Positions 15,628-24,706 are shown, numbered from the stretch's first letter. The stretch is 39,236 nucleotides of DNA from Porticoccaceae bacterium (GCA_002731695.1 PCCK01000004.1:29096-68331), one strand, 5' to 3'. Notes: generated by a model from the sequence alone, not told the origin. Program-made: numbers and translations.

Positions 15628-16951
15628 TTTTGATTCACAAGTCGAAGGTTTAATTTCTGAAGCTAGAGTATCGGAGCGTTTTCGAAGTGGGAAACTAGTT
15701 CGTGTGGTGGGGTTGACCCTCGAGGCGAAAGGAATTCTGGCGCCTTTAGGAGCACATTGTCAGGTAGAAAATCTTGACTATGGAACACTCGTTGACGCCG
15801 AAGTAGTGGGTTTTAACGACGATATTCTTTTTCTCATGCCTTTTGCAGATCCGGGCGGTCTTGGACCCGGCGCTCGGGTTTGGGTGCGATCTAATCATTC
15901 AAAAGCTGGTCTTGGAGATTGTCTCTTGGGACGTGTTATCAATGGCATTGGGGAGCCTCTTGATGGCAAGGGAGTACTCAAATACGAAGATTATTTGAGC
16001 CTAGAGGGACTACCGATTAATCCAATGGAACGTGGTCCAATTGATTCAGTGTTGGATACAGGTATTAAGGCTTTTAATACATGCCTCACTTTAGGGCAAG
16101 GGCAAAGATTGGGTTTGGTGGCTGGTTCTGGCGTGGGAAAGAGTGTTTTACTTGGCATGCTGACGAGAAATACCGTTGCCGACGTAGTTGTTATTGGTCT
16201 TATAGGAGAGCGCGGAAGGGAAGTACAAGAATTTATTCAACAAACGCTTGGTGCTGACGGATTGGCCAAATCAGTTGTTGTGGCAGCTCCTGCCAACATA
16301 TCGCCGGTATTGCGTTTGAAGGCAACTTATTTGACACACTTGATTGCTGAATACTTCCGAGATCAGGGAAAAAATGTTCTTATGCTGTGTGATAGTCTGA
16401 CGCGAGTGGCGCACGCGCAAAGAGAGATAGGCTTGGCAATAGGTGAACCGCCAACTGCGAAGGGTTATCCGCCCTCGGTATTTGCTTTGTTACCGAAATT
16501 AATTGAGCGAGCTGGGGTAGGGCGCCATGGGTTTGGATCTATCACGGCCATATACACGGTGCTCGCAGAGGGGGATGATCGGTCAGACCCGGTTGTTGAT
16601 ATTGCCAGAGCGTCGCTGGATGGGCAGGCGATGTTGTCTAGGCAGCTTGCGGATGCCGCACATTATCCAGCAATAGATCTCGCTGGTTCGATATCGCGAG
16701 TGATGGCGAGTATCGTTAGTCCCGCGCAGTTGAATTCAGCAAATCGATTTAGACGGCTGTGGACGTTGTATCAGCAAAATCAGGACTTAATTCAGGTTGG
16801 GGCCTATGAGCCGGGTACAAATCCAGACCTAGATGAGGCAATTAAGATTCGGCCTGGCATGGAAGCACTTCTCCAGCAATTAAGTGATGAGTGCGTATCG
16901 CTGCGAGATTCACAGACGTTTCTCAATCAGCTTACGGGAGTCCAGGTATAG
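15620..16951 (+). CDS. fliI: Flagellar type III export ATPase FliI
   Basis: FliI is the hexameric cytoplasmic ATPase that unloads export substrates from chaperones and feeds them to the FlhA/FlhB gate. The 443-residue length is standard. It contains the Walker A sequence GSGVGKS near 169-175, the GERGREVQEFI stretch near 196-206, the Walker B region VLMLCDSLTR, and the conserved PPSVFALLPKLIERAG. It overlaps fliH at its start and fliJ at its end (TAGTG). Confidence 0.97.
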   Translation: MFDFDSQVEGLISEARVSERFRSGKLVRVVGLTLEAKGILAPLGAHCQVENLDYGTLVDAEVVGFNDDILFLMPFADPGGLGPGARVWVRSNHSKAGLGDCLLGRVINGIGEPLDGKGVLKYEDYLSLEGLPINPMERGPIDSVLDTGIKAFNTCLTLGQGQRLGLVAGSGVGKSVLLGMLTRNTVADVVVIGLIGERGREVQEFIQQTLGADGLAKSVVVAAPANISPVLRLKATYLTHLIAEYFRDQGKNVLMLCDSLTRVAHAQREIGLAIGEPPTAKGYPPSVFALLPKLIERAGVGRHGFGSITAIYTVLAEGDDRSDPVVDIARASLDGQAMLSRQLADAAHYPAIDLAGSISRVMASIVSPAQLNSANRFRRLWTLYQQNQDLIQVGAYEPGTNPDLDEAIKIRPGMEALLQQLSDECVSLRDSQTFLNQLTGVQV

Positions 16952-17391
16952 TGAAATCTGTCTGGGAAGTACTACTTACAAAGGCTGATAGAGCTGTTCG
17001 TGTGGCGCAACAAAAATTAGCAGATGCACAACAGAAAAAAAATCTTGCTGTGGAGCGAAGTGAAAAACTTGACAATATGTTGACAGAATACAGTAATCAG
17101 TTAAGGGAAGTTCAGGTGCGCTCTCACCATACTGGTGAGGTAGGCAACTATCAGCAGTTTATATTCCAACTTCAGGCAATGAAAGTTCGTTCTAATCAAG
17201 AGATAAATGTCCTTGATGAAGTATGTATGAAGGCTAGAAAAATTATGATGACGCGTGAACATGAAAGATTAAAAATTGAGCTATTAGCTCAACGAGAGCG
17301 AGAAAAATGTGAGATTGACGCATTAGCTTTCGAGAATCGGGAAATTGAAAGTAGGGCATTGCAACAGTTCAACTTGAAAGTTAGAAGTTAA
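16951..17391 (+). CDS. fliJ: Flagellar export protein FliJ
   Basis: FliJ is a small coiled-coil protein that sits in the centre of the FliI ring and couples it to FlhA. The start chosen is the GTG at 16951, which overlaps the fliI stop (TAGTG) and has GGGAG 10 bases upstream; it gives 146 residues, the usual length. An ATG 60 bases further upstream would lie inside fliI and adds residues unlike FliJ. Heptad-rich helices run through nearly the whole protein, with many Lys, Glu, Arg and Gln. It ends the first fli operon. Confidence 0.92.
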   Translation: MKSVWEVLLTKADRAVRVAQQKLADAQQKKNLAVERSEKLDNMLTEYSNQLREVQVRSHHTGEVGNYQQFIFQLQAMKVRSNQEINVLDEVCMKARKIMMTREHERLKIELLAQREREKCEIDALAFENREIESRALQQFNLKVRS

Positions 17392-17412
17392 AAAATATAG
17401 ATTATCTTCCAT

Positions 17413-17428
17413 TGGCATGTCTTTTGCT
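17413..17428 (+). promoter_or_regulatory. Sigma-54 promoter of the fliK operon
   Basis: TGGCAT-GTCTT-TTGCT matches the -24/-12 consensus with correct GG-N10-GC spacing. It lies in the 81-base gap between fliJ and fliK, 45 bases before the fliK ATG. It should drive fliKLMNOPQR-flhB and the three genes behind them. Confidence 0.82.
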
Positions 17429-17472
17429 ATTTCAAAGGGTAATGTGGAATAACTTTTAAAGATGGAGTGTTA

Positions 17473-19323
17473 ATGTCTGATATGCCGACTTCTTCATTGG
17501 GCTCTGGAAAGCCTGTCATTCTGGATATATCAAAGGTTTCGGAGGTTTCGTCGAAAGCTACCAATGATTTTCCTAATGTTCTTCATGGGCAGATGTCATG
17601 TGAGGATTCAGCTCAAGGCGGCAATACTTTGCCAAAACGTGGCGAAGTTGTGTTGCAAAATCGCCAGCTTCAGAGTGGAATGCGTATCAAGGTCTCAGAG
17701 GTAGAACCGTCTGAAGAGGGGATCGCCGAGTTTGCGTTGTCTCAAGGTATCGATCCAAGAGCTCTCATGATGCTGCAGGGGGCTAGCCCTGCCATTTCAG
17801 CTAATAATGATGATAGTCTGGGTGGTGGAACTGGGCTTCTCGGGTCTAGTGGTGCCCTTTTGAGTACGAAAATATTTGAGGGTAGCCGAGCAGCATCGAT
17901 TGCTTCAGCAGTTTCCAGAACTAATTCGAGTTCTGATGTACTTGAGGCAGCAATTGAGGTTCATACTTTGCTGAAAAATATCAATGAGGTAGAGCACGAT
18001 GATGTTTCCGAAATTGGTCCCTCACTCCAGCTCAAATCATTTAAAGCTGGCGGAGAACATGTTTCGGCGGCGGGTGATATTGAGGATGAATTGTCCGCTG
18101 AAGGAGTTGTTAGTGTCTTTCATCAATCCGTTTCGATAAATGACTTCACGATGGAATCAAAAAGGTCCAACCAAAGGGTGTCTGACCAAAACTTTACTTT
18201 GAACATTGATCAAAAAAATGAAAGAGGTTTGCAGAACGATTCTTCAAAAGGTTTGGAAAAACTTGTAAACACAAATGATGGTATCGCCAAATTGAAGAAT
18301 CTTGATCCAGTGAAGATCAATGATGTGGAGCAAAGGGTAACCAGTGAAGAATCTTTATCGCCGAGATCGATTGCATCCCTTCTGAATGAAGATCACGGAA
18401 CGGATGGTCAGATAAAGCGAGGAGTCCCCTTTATGTTCGGCGGTAACCAAGCGAGGCATACAACAAGTCAATCGGCCCTTGGAGAAAAAATCTCAAATGT
18501 CACCAGTGAATTAACTGGTAAATACATTGATCTGGGTTCAAAAGAAGATCAATTAGTGACGAAGTCAACGATTGCTGCTGCAGAATCTTTGAAATTAGGC
18601 GATTTGATGGGGAAGATCGCTATTCGAGTTGGTAATCGGGATCTAGCAGAGCGTCTAAACTACAGTAAACGAATTGGCAAAACAGAAAAGATGCCCCCGA
18701 TCACGTTAGTATCCTCTTTATCAGAACAAGCACCGAGCGCACTAAATTCTGGTAATAACATCCCCGTCGCCTCGCAGCATACTTCTATTATGGCGCCCGC
18801 AATGAATCTCACATCAGAGTCCTCCCCTTCTTTGACACAATCAAATTTAGGGGACTCTATGGAAACATCGCAAGATGATCTTACGGGTGATATAATTCGG
18901 CGCAAGGAGCTGCAAAGCCAGTTGTCGCAGAGGTTAACTCAAGCGCTAGGACAACGATTGAGTGCTCAGATTGAACGCGGATCTTGGCGTGTCGAGATGG
19001 ATTTGCATCCGTCTTCGCTCGGTCGTGTTGAAGTACAAATAGAGATGCGTAATGGTGAATTAGAAGCTAACTTTCTGAGTTCAAACCCGACAACCCGTGA
19101 TCTGTTGCAAGAGAGTTTGCCAAGATTGCGTGAAATGTTAGATCAGTTTGGCACGAATACTGCTTATCAAGGTTTGGGATCCGGCTATAAAGGCCAATCT
19201 GACGGAAATCCGGCATCTGATGGTAGCGAGAGTCAAAGGTCGTCAGGTGAAGAAGGAAAATTGGCATCCTCCGATATGGCGCGTAAGCCCGTGTCTGATG
19301 ATGGCCTCGATGTGTTGGTATAA
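17473..19323 (+). CDS. fliK: Flagellar hook-length control protein FliK
   Basis: FliK is the secreted ruler that measures the hook and switches FlhB to filament-type substrates. From the ATG at 17473 (GGAG about 5 bases upstream; a GTG six bases earlier is less likely) it is 616 residues. Most of the protein is a variable, Ser-rich, low-complexity region, as expected for the ruler. The conserved Flg_hook domain is at about 490-575, with VEMDLHPSSLGRVEVQIEM and LRDLLQESLPRLREML-type residues (LLQESLPRLREML). The tail is Gly/Ser-rich. The first gene after the sigma-54 promoter at 17413. Confidence 0.94.
   Translation: MSDMPTSSLGSGKPVILDISKVSEVSSKATNDFPNVLHGQMSCEDSAQGGNTLPKRGEVVLQNRQLQSGMRIKVSEVEPSEEGIAEFALSQGIDPRALMMLQGASPAISANNDDSLGGGTGLLGSSGALLSTKIFEGSRAASIASAVSRTNSSSDVLEAAIEVHTLLKNINEVEHDDVSEIGPSLQLKSFKAGGEHVSAAGDIEDELSAEGVVSVFHQSVSINDFTMESKRSNQRVSDQNFTLNIDQKNERGLQNDSSKGLEKLVNTNDGIAKLKNLDPVKINDVEQRVTSEESLSPRSIASLLNEDHGTDGQIKRGVPFMFGGNQARHTTSQSALGEKISNVTSELTGKYIDLGSKEDQLVTKSTIAAAESLKLGDLMGKIAIRVGNRDLAERLNYSKRIGKTEKMPPITLVSSLSEQAPSALNSGNNIPVASQHTSIMAPAMNLTSESSPSLTQSNLGDSMETSQDDLTGDIIRRKELQSQLSQRLTQALGQRLSAQIERGSWRVEMDLHPSSLGRVEVQIEMRNGELEANFLSSNPTTRDLLQESLPRLREMLDQFGTNTAYQGLGSGYKGQSDGNPASDGSESQRSSGEEGKLASSDMARKPVSDDGLDVLV
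19149..19164 (+). promoter_or_regulatory. Possible internal sigma-54 element in the 3' part of fliK
   Basis: TGGCAC-GAATA-CTGCT has a perfect -24 half and one mismatch in the -12 half, with GG-N10-GC spacing. It is 225 bases upstream of fliL and inside coding sequence, so it may be chance. If real, it would boost fliL onwards. Confidence 0.25.
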
Positions 19324-19373
19324 GACGTCAACTATCAAGTTCCGCGTAAAAGTTTAAGACTGAGGGTTGTACA

Positions 19374-19961
19374 ATGGCTGATGAAGTTGTAGAAGAGGAA
19401 GAAGGTGGTGGTAAAGGGGGGCTAATTAAAATCATCCTCTTGGTGGTTGGTATTCTCCTTTTGGTTGCTATTACCATTGGAGGAACACTTTTTTTATCCG
19501 GATTTTTCGAAGCTGACGAAGAGGCGACTGCTGAGGCTGCTGTAGCAGCACTTGAGGCAATTGCGTCTGAGGAGGCTGCTGCCGCTGCTGCTGCGCTTGC
19601 TGGGCCCGACCGAGTGAAAATCGATTCTCCTGAGCTCACTAGATATGAGCAAACTTATTTCGAAATAGAGGCTGAGATGACCTCCAATCTTGCCAACTCG
19701 CGCAAGGTCATGCAGGTTAAGGTCTACATTATGACTCATTATGACGAGCGAGTGATTGCTCACATGGAGAAGCATGATTTCCCGATTAGAAACGCTCTTA
19801 TGCGAATAATGGCACTAAAAACAGAGTCCGATTTAGCTCGCCCGACCTTTAGAAAAGAATTAGCGGAGGAGTTTAGATTAGAAATAAACTCGATCCTTGA
19901 GGGACTAGAGGACTTCGGCGGTGTTGAAAAGGTCGGCTTCACTGCGTTTGTTGTGCAATAA
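19374..19961 (+). CDS. fliL: Flagellar stator-associated protein FliL
   Basis: FliL is a single-pass inner-membrane protein that rings the stator and supports it under load. The 195-residue protein has an acidic cytoplasmic leader, a membrane segment at about 18-42, and a periplasmic domain at about 80-195 with the conserved YEQTYFEIEAEMTSNL and the RNALMRIMALKT region. Between them is an unusual Ala/Glu-rich linker (about 46-78) that is almost only A and E. It is 50 bases after fliK and 42 bases before fliM. Confidence 0.95.
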   Translation: MADEVVEEEEGGGKGGLIKIILLVVGILLLVAITIGGTLFLSGFFEADEEATAEAAVAALEAIASEEAAAAAAALAGPDRVKIDSPELTRYEQTYFEIEAEMTSNLANSRKVMQVKVYIMTHYDERVIAHMEKHDFPIRNALMRIMALKTESDLARPTFRKELAEEFRLEINSILEGLEDFGGVEKVGFTAFVVQ

Positions 19962-20003
19962 CAATTTGCTTTGTGGGCAGTTTAAAAACTAGCGAGATGT
20001 ATA

Positions 20004-20993
20004 ATGGCCGATTCTACTAATTTACTTTCTCCTGAAGAGCTTGATGCGTTAGCTGCAGGCATTGAAGATGGTACTATTGAGTCTGATACCGGTGTTAACA
20101 CTGGTGCAGCGGCGCTTAAGCACGATTTAACAAACGAAGATTCATCGCTCGGAGTTAATGTCGGCGCTGTGGATATGATCAATGAACGATTTGTTAGACA
20201 GTTTCGTCACGGATTGTTAGAGGTTTTGAGGACTACTCCCAAAATTAATATGGCGAACGTAAAGATTATTAAGTTTGGGGACTACTTAAAAGACCTTCAG
20301 CCACCTCTGGCTGTAAATACTATTCGTTTAGATCCCTTACGAGGATATTCTTTAGTTGTAATAGATCCCTCCGTTGTTTTTGCGTCGCTCGACAATTTTT
20401 TTGGTGGATTTGGTCGAGGTATGAATGCACTCCCCCCCGGTCGGTCATTTACACCGACTGAGACAAGTATCATAAGTATTATGTTAAATGTTTTTTTTGG
20501 TGCCTTACAGGAAGCGTGGGCTCCGGTAATGCCGATAAAGTGTGAGCATGTAAGTTCGGAGGTGAATCCACAGTTCGCGCAAATTGCCGATCAAAACGAC
20601 TTGGTTATATTTTCTCGCTTTGAGTCAGAGTTAAGTCATGATGTGACCGGCAACATAGATCTTGTGTACCCTTACAGCTCCCTGAAACCCATAAGGGAAG
20701 CCTTGGCTAGTAGGGTGCAGACTGGGGATGATGACACAGGCGACCAGCAATGGAGTAATGAGTTGCATGCTGCAGCCGCAGATGCTGAGGTTCCCGTCAG
20801 AGTTACGTTAGCAGAGGTGGAGACTACTCTAAGTAAGTTTCAGTCGATGTCCTCAGGTGATGTTCTTTTCCTTAAAAAAGCGGACTACGCGAGGATGTAT
20901 GTTAATGAAATCCCTGTATTTGAGGCAGATATAGGTAGCAGTGGTCCGCATATGGCGGCCAAGATTGTTAAAGCAATGGAGCCAGAGGAATAA
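20004..20993 (+). CDS. fliM: Flagellar motor switch protein FliM
   Basis: FliM forms the wall of the C-ring and binds phosphorylated CheY to switch rotation direction. The 329-residue protein keeps the N-terminal CheY-binding peptide (NLLSPEELDALAAGI, about residues 5-19), the middle CheC-like domain with FVRQFRHGLLEVLRTT near 56-71 and the GGFGRG stretch, and the C-terminal FliN-like domain (about 250-325). The intact peptide implies a chemotaxis pathway elsewhere in the genome. It is 29 bases before fliN. Confidence 0.96.
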   Translation: MADSTNLLSPEELDALAAGIEDGTIESDTGVNTGAAALKHDLTNEDSSLGVNVGAVDMINERFVRQFRHGLLEVLRTTPKINMANVKIIKFGDYLKDLQPPLAVNTIRLDPLRGYSLVVIDPSVVFASLDNFFGGFGRGMNALPPGRSFTPTETSIISIMLNVFFGALQEAWAPVMPIKCEHVSSEVNPQFAQIADQNDLVIFSRFESELSHDVTGNIDLVYPYSSLKPIREALASRVQTGDDDTGDQQWSNELHAAAADAEVPVRVTLAEVETTLSKFQSMSSGDVLFLKKADYARMYVNEIPVFEADIGSSGPHMAAKIVKAMEPEE

Positions 20994-21022
20994 GGTTCTT
21001 CACCGAAAGCGAGATTAGGATT

Positions 21023-21352
21023 ATGGCAGAAACTAGTACGGAGACAGTGGAAGGTAACGGCAACGGAGCAACTGCGTTGGACTTGAGTCAAAGTCAAATC
21101 AACTCTGATGTGCTTCAAAACATACCGGTAACGATTTCAGTCGAGGTAGGGAGGACATCTCTAAAGATTCGCGACTTAATGCGATTGACTCAAGGTAGTG
21201 TTGTTGAGCTAGATCGCCTTGCAGGTGAACCACTAGATCTTTTGGTCAACAATACGCTGGTCGCTCAGGGCGAAGTTGTGTTAGTCAACGATCGTTATGG
21301 CGTAAGATTGACTAGTGTAATACCGACTGTTGATCGGGTTAAGAACCTCTGA
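21023..21352 (+). CDS. fliN: Flagellar motor switch protein FliN
   Basis: FliN builds the base of the C-ring and binds FliH, bringing the export ATPase to the rotor. The 109-residue protein has a short variable leader followed by the SpoA domain: NIPVTISVEVGRTSLKIRDL, then the LTQGSVVELDRLAGEPLDLLVN and NTLVAQGEVVLVNDRYGVRL stretches, the last being the family signature. Its length is close to that of gammaproteobacterial FliN. It is followed 12 bases later by fliO. Confidence 0.96.
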   Translation: MAETSTETVEGNGNGATALDLSQSQINSDVLQNIPVTISVEVGRTSLKIRDLMRLTQGSVVELDRLAGEPLDLLVNNTLVAQGEVVLVNDRYGVRLTSVIPTVDRVKNL

Positions 21353-21364
21353 AACATATCGATC

Positions 21365-21751
21365 ATGGTGCCCGACTTTGGAGTTGGCGACTTACTGAGG
21401 ATGACTGGGTCATTCATCTTGGTTCTCGCGGCGCTTTTGACAACGCTCTTTTTTGTAAAAAGACTGTCTGTCAACGGAGGAGTTAGCGCGAGACCAGTAG
21501 TTGTAAATGTTGTCCACCATTTAGGCTTTAGGCAAAAACTAATCGTTATAAAGATTAACGGTGATGAGATACTCGTTGCTCAATCACCGAGCGCAGTGAC
21601 ACTTCTCGGATCATGGAAGATCAGTGAATTGGATGGTGCTAAACAATCTACTACTGAACTGAATTCCCAAAGTCAATTTCTAAATCCTCCATCCAAAAAG
21701 CAGAAATTTAGAGAGTTTCTAGGTCAGCTTGTAAATCCACAGAGGAATTAA
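21365..21751 (+). CDS. fliO: Flagellar export assembly protein FliO
   Basis: FliO is a small membrane protein that helps assemble the FliP-FliR export core. The 128-residue protein has one membrane segment at about 15-34 (LVLAALLTTLFFV) followed by a cytoplasmic domain containing HHLGFRQKLIVIKINGDEILV, the conserved core of the family, and a charged tail. Its place between fliN and fliP supports the call. It lies 5 bases before the fliP start. Confidence 0.92.
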   Translation: MVPDFGVGDLLRMTGSFILVLAALLTTLFFVKRLSVNGGVSARPVVVNVVHHLGFRQKLIVIKINGDEILVAQSPSAVTLLGSWKISELDGAKQSTTELNSQSQFLNPPSKKQKFREFLGQLVNPQRN

Positions 21752-21756
21752 GGGCG

Positions 21757-22512
21757 ATGCGCACAAGGTTTCTCAAAATACTACTTTTGATGACGTCAAT
21801 TTCTATCCAGTCTTCTGTATTTGCACAAGGTGGTGGTATGCCGATATTAAATATGGTCGACGATGGAACTGGAAATACACAATATAGCCTGACTTTGCAA
21901 TTATTAGCGTTGATGACGTTGCTCACACTTCTGCCATCGTTATTGTTAATGATGACATCATTTGTGCGCATTATCATTGTGATGTCACTACTCCGTCAGG
22001 CTTTAGGCACCGCTCAAACTCCGCCAAATCAAGTTCTTCTTGGATTGGCTTTGTTTCTTACAATTTTCATTATGACTCCGGTCTTTAGTGTGGTCTATGA
22101 CGATGCAATGCTCCCGTATATGAATAATTCTCTTGGCTTTGAAGAGGCACTTACAGAAGCTCAAGCGCCATTTAGGACTTTTATGCTCAACCAGACCAGA
22201 GAAAGTGACATTGCAATGTTTGTAGAAATAGCTGGAAACGATGAAGTAATTGAACCAAGTGATGTACCGTTTACCACATTGGTTCCCGCGTTCATTACTT
22301 CGGAATTGAAAAGCGCATTTGCCATTGGATTTCTCATATATATTCCATTTGTAGTTATTGATTTGGTTGTCGCGAGTGTTTTAATGTCAATGGGTATGAT
22401 GATGCTTTCTCCAATGATGATTTCTATGCCTTTTAAGCTTATGCTGTTTGTTTTGGTCGATGGGTGGACTCTTATAATGGGGTCTTTGACATCAAGTTTT
22501 GCAGTTTTGTAG
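21757..22512 (+). CDS. fliP: Flagellar type III export gate protein FliP
   Basis: FliP forms the pentameric core of the export gate in the MS-ring pore. The 251-residue protein has a cleavable signal peptide (about 1-23, ending VFA-Q), a strongly hydrophobic region with SFVRIIIVMSLLRQALGTAQTPPNQ-type sequence (split here: SFVRIIIVMSLL, RQALGTAQTPPNQV), and the C-terminal pair of membrane segments with GMMMLSPMMISMPFKLMLF. An AAGGGCG ribosome site precedes the ATG. Confidence 0.97.
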   Translation: MRTRFLKILLLMTSISIQSSVFAQGGGMPILNMVDDGTGNTQYSLTLQLLALMTLLTLLPSLLLMMTSFVRIIIVMSLLRQALGTAQTPPNQVLLGLALFLTIFIMTPVFSVVYDDAMLPYMNNSLGFEEALTEAQAPFRTFMLNQTRESDIAMFVEIAGNDEVIEPSDVPFTTLVPAFITSELKSAFAIGFLIYIPFVVIDLVVASVLMSMGMMMLSPMMISMPFKLMLFVLVDGWTLIMGSLTSSFAVL

Positions 22513-22521
22513 GAGAACGTA

Positions 22522-22791
22522 ATGGATGCAGCAATGGTAATCGACCTTGGACGTGAATCTCTTTGGGTTGCGGTACTGGTTGCTGCTCCGCTCTTGGGAA
22601 CGGCATTGGCGGTGGGCTTAGCCGTCGGGATCTTGCAGGCAGCCACGTCAATTCAGGAGATGACATTAAGTTTTATTCCAAAACTGGGAGTAATGATTAT
22701 TGCGCTGATTATTTTCGGAAGTTGGCAAGTATCGATTATGGTTGATTTTTTCCAACGTATTTTTGAGCGAATACCAACGCTTTTCATATAA
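22522..22791 (+). CDS. fliQ: Flagellar type III export gate protein FliQ
   Basis: FliQ is a small two-helix hydrophobic subunit that wraps the FliP-FliR export core. The 89-residue length is standard. Two membrane segments lie at about 15-38 and 55-75, with the conserved QAATSIQEMTLSFIPKL linking them. The ATG has GGAGAACG upstream. It overlaps the fliR start at a TAATG, so the two are translated together. Confidence 0.97.
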   Translation: MDAAMVIDLGRESLWVAVLVAAPLLGTALAVGLAVGILQAATSIQEMTLSFIPKLGVMIIALIIFGSWQVSIMVDFFQRIFERIPTLFI

Positions 22792-23561
22792 TGGATATTC
22801 TTGCTGCTGAAATTATCCAGCGTTTTTACACTTTGCTATGGCCGATGACTCGGATATCGGCTTTTCTGCTGGCGGCCCCGTTTTTCTCTTTGCAAGCTGT
22901 CACAGTTAGGATTCGAGTCCTGTTGGCACTTTCCCTGACAGTTTTGGTTTATCCATTAATTGAGTGGCCAATTATTGTTCCAACAAGCGGTTCGGGGATC
23001 AGAGAATTATTTAGTCAGGTTTTTATCGGTGTTTTAATGGGCTTATCATTACAAATTGTCAGTAGTGCTTTAGTGGTCGCAGGGCAGGCTATTTCAGCAT
23101 CTATGGGCCTGAGTATGGCTAATATGGTGGATCCAAATATGGGTAATGTTCCGGTGATAGCTCAGTTCTTACTTATTTGCTCCACACTAATTTTCTTGGG
23201 ATTTGGCGGTCATGCTATTATTTTGCGGGCCTTAATGGAAAGTTTTGTTACGTTGCCCATTGGTAGTGCACTAGAGGTGCAATCATTAATTTTGTTATTA
23301 ATTGATTGGAGTAAATGGCTTTTTTTGGGAGCCCTCTTAGTAGCAATGCCTATAATGGTGTCCCTACTGTTTATCAATATGGGAATTGGTGTGATTACAC
23401 GTGCGGCTCCGGCTCTAAATATTTTTGCAGTTGGGTTTCCAGCGATGATCATGGCTGGAATACTTATTCTAAGTATGTCTATGCAGACTATTGGATTTCG
23501 TATCCAATCGCTTTGGCAAGAGTCTTTTGACACAGTGGGAAGGATGTTAGGAATTATTTAA
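22791..23561 (+). CDS. fliR: Flagellar type III export gate protein FliR
   Basis: FliR is the single subunit that completes the FliP5-FliR1 gate and contacts FlhB. The 256-residue protein has at least six hydrophobic segments, with RISAFLLAAPFFSLQAVTVRIRVLLALSL-type N-terminal sequence (AAPFFSLQAVTVRIRVLLAL) and the ASMGLSMANMVDPNMGN signature near 101-117. It shares a TAATG with fliQ at its start and with flhB at its end. Confidence 0.97.
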   Translation: MDILAAEIIQRFYTLLWPMTRISAFLLAAPFFSLQAVTVRIRVLLALSLTVLVYPLIEWPIIVPTSGSGIRELFSQVFIGVLMGLSLQIVSSALVVAGQAISASMGLSMANMVDPNMGNVPVIAQFLLICSTLIFLGFGGHAIILRALMESFVTLPIGSALEVQSLILLLIDWSKWLFLGALLVAMPIMVSLLFINMGIGVITRAAPALNIFAVGFPAMIMAGILILSMSMQTIGFRIQSLWQESFDTVGRMLGII

Positions 23562-24706
23562 TGGCTGAGGAAAGTTCAGAAGAAAAAAGTGAAGAGCCCA
23601 CCGCTAAGCGCCTTGAAAAAGCGCGACAAGACGGTCAGGTGGCGAGATCGCAAGAACTTGGCGTCGCGCTGATGATGATTGGTGCTGCTATATTTATGTA
23701 TTTATTTGGAAGCTTTTTCATCGTCAGTTTGGTGGAAACTTTTTCGGAAGCTTTCGTTTTCGATCGAAGGACTGTTTTTAATGAGGGCTTATTACCTCAG
23801 GAATTTGGGACTCAAGCGCTTTCTTCTATGTACACCATGCTCCCGTTTTTTGGGCTGACCGCCGTTATCGCTGCAGCGTCTGGCGGTGTGCTCGGTGGCT
23901 ATGTGTTCTCGATGAAGGCAGTAGCGCCGAAGGGTAGTAAATTAAATCCTTTGTCTGGATTTAAGCGGATGTTTGGATTACAGGCACTTGTTAATCTTGT
24001 AAAAGCCTTACTAAAGTTTCTGCTGGTAGGTGGAGTTTTATACCTCGTAGTGAGTGAGCGTTTTGATACGCTGACATACTTAGGAATGATGGAGATGAAA
24101 CCAGCTTTGGGGAAGGCTGGAGAATTAATTGCTTTAGGGATAGTCTTGGTCACATTTACGTTGCTGATTCCAGCCGCCATAGATGTGCCATATCAAATTT
24201 TTGAGTTCAGCAAGAAAATGAAGATGACAAAAAAGGAAATAAAAGATGAACTTAAAGACACTGAAGGACGACCGGAAGTAAAAGCTCAAATAAGACGGAA
24301 GCAACGTGAGATGGCAATGGGCTCTATGATTCAGGCTGTGGCCGATGCCGATGTGGTCATTGTGAATCCAGAACACTTCGCGGTAGCCTTGAGCTACGAC
24401 CCCGCCTCTGACGGAGCACCGCTAGTAGTTGCCAAAGGAGCAGATTTTTTGGCTCAAGCTATCAGAGATAAGGCAAAAGAAAGTGGTGTGCCGCTCTTCT
24501 CCTCACCGTCTCTTGCTAGGGCGATATATTTCACAACCGATATTCAGCAATCGGTTCCGGAGGCACTTTATTACGCGGTGGCACAAGTCATTGCCTATGT
24601 GTTTGGCCTCAATAGTCTTAATAGTAGCAAAGGAGTTCCACAGAAACCCATTCCCAAAGTACCTGAAGATATGAGATATGATAAAAATGGAAGGCGTCCA
24701 AAATAG
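23561..24706 (+). CDS. flhB: Flagellar export gate and substrate-switch protein FlhB
   Basis: FlhB is the membrane gate protein whose cytoplasmic half cleaves itself to switch export from rod/hook to filament proteins. The 381-residue protein begins with the typical charged leader (EEPTAKRLEKARQDGQVARS), has four membrane segments between about 32 and 210, then the cytoplasmic domain. The cleavage motif reads NPEH (269-272) where the common form is NPTH; the Asn, Pro and His needed for the reaction are kept. The region after it (VAKGADFLAQAIRDKAKESGVP) is conserved. It is followed 28 bases later by the DamX-like gene. Confidence 0.96.
   Translation: MAEESSEEKSEEPTAKRLEKARQDGQVARSQELGVALMMIGAAIFMYLFGSFFIVSLVETFSEAFVFDRRTVFNEGLLPQEFGTQALSSMYTMLPFFGLTAVIAAASGGVLGGYVFSMKAVAPKGSKLNPLSGFKRMFGLQALVNLVKALLKFLLVGGVLYLVVSERFDTLTYLGMMEMKPALGKAGELIALGIVLVTFTLLIPAAIDVPYQIFEFSKKMKMTKKEIKDELKDTEGRPEVKAQIRRKQREMAMGSMIQAVADADVVIVNPEHFAVALSYDPASDGAPLVVAKGADFLAQAIRDKAKESGVPLFSSPSLARAIYFTTDIQQSVPEALYYAVAQVIAYVFGLNSLNSSKGVPQKPIPKVPEDMRYDKNGRRPK

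Noticed and set aside
16891-16950. Extended N-terminus of FliJ
   Set aside because: The region is the end of fliI in another frame; the coupled GTG at 16951 gives the usual FliJ length.
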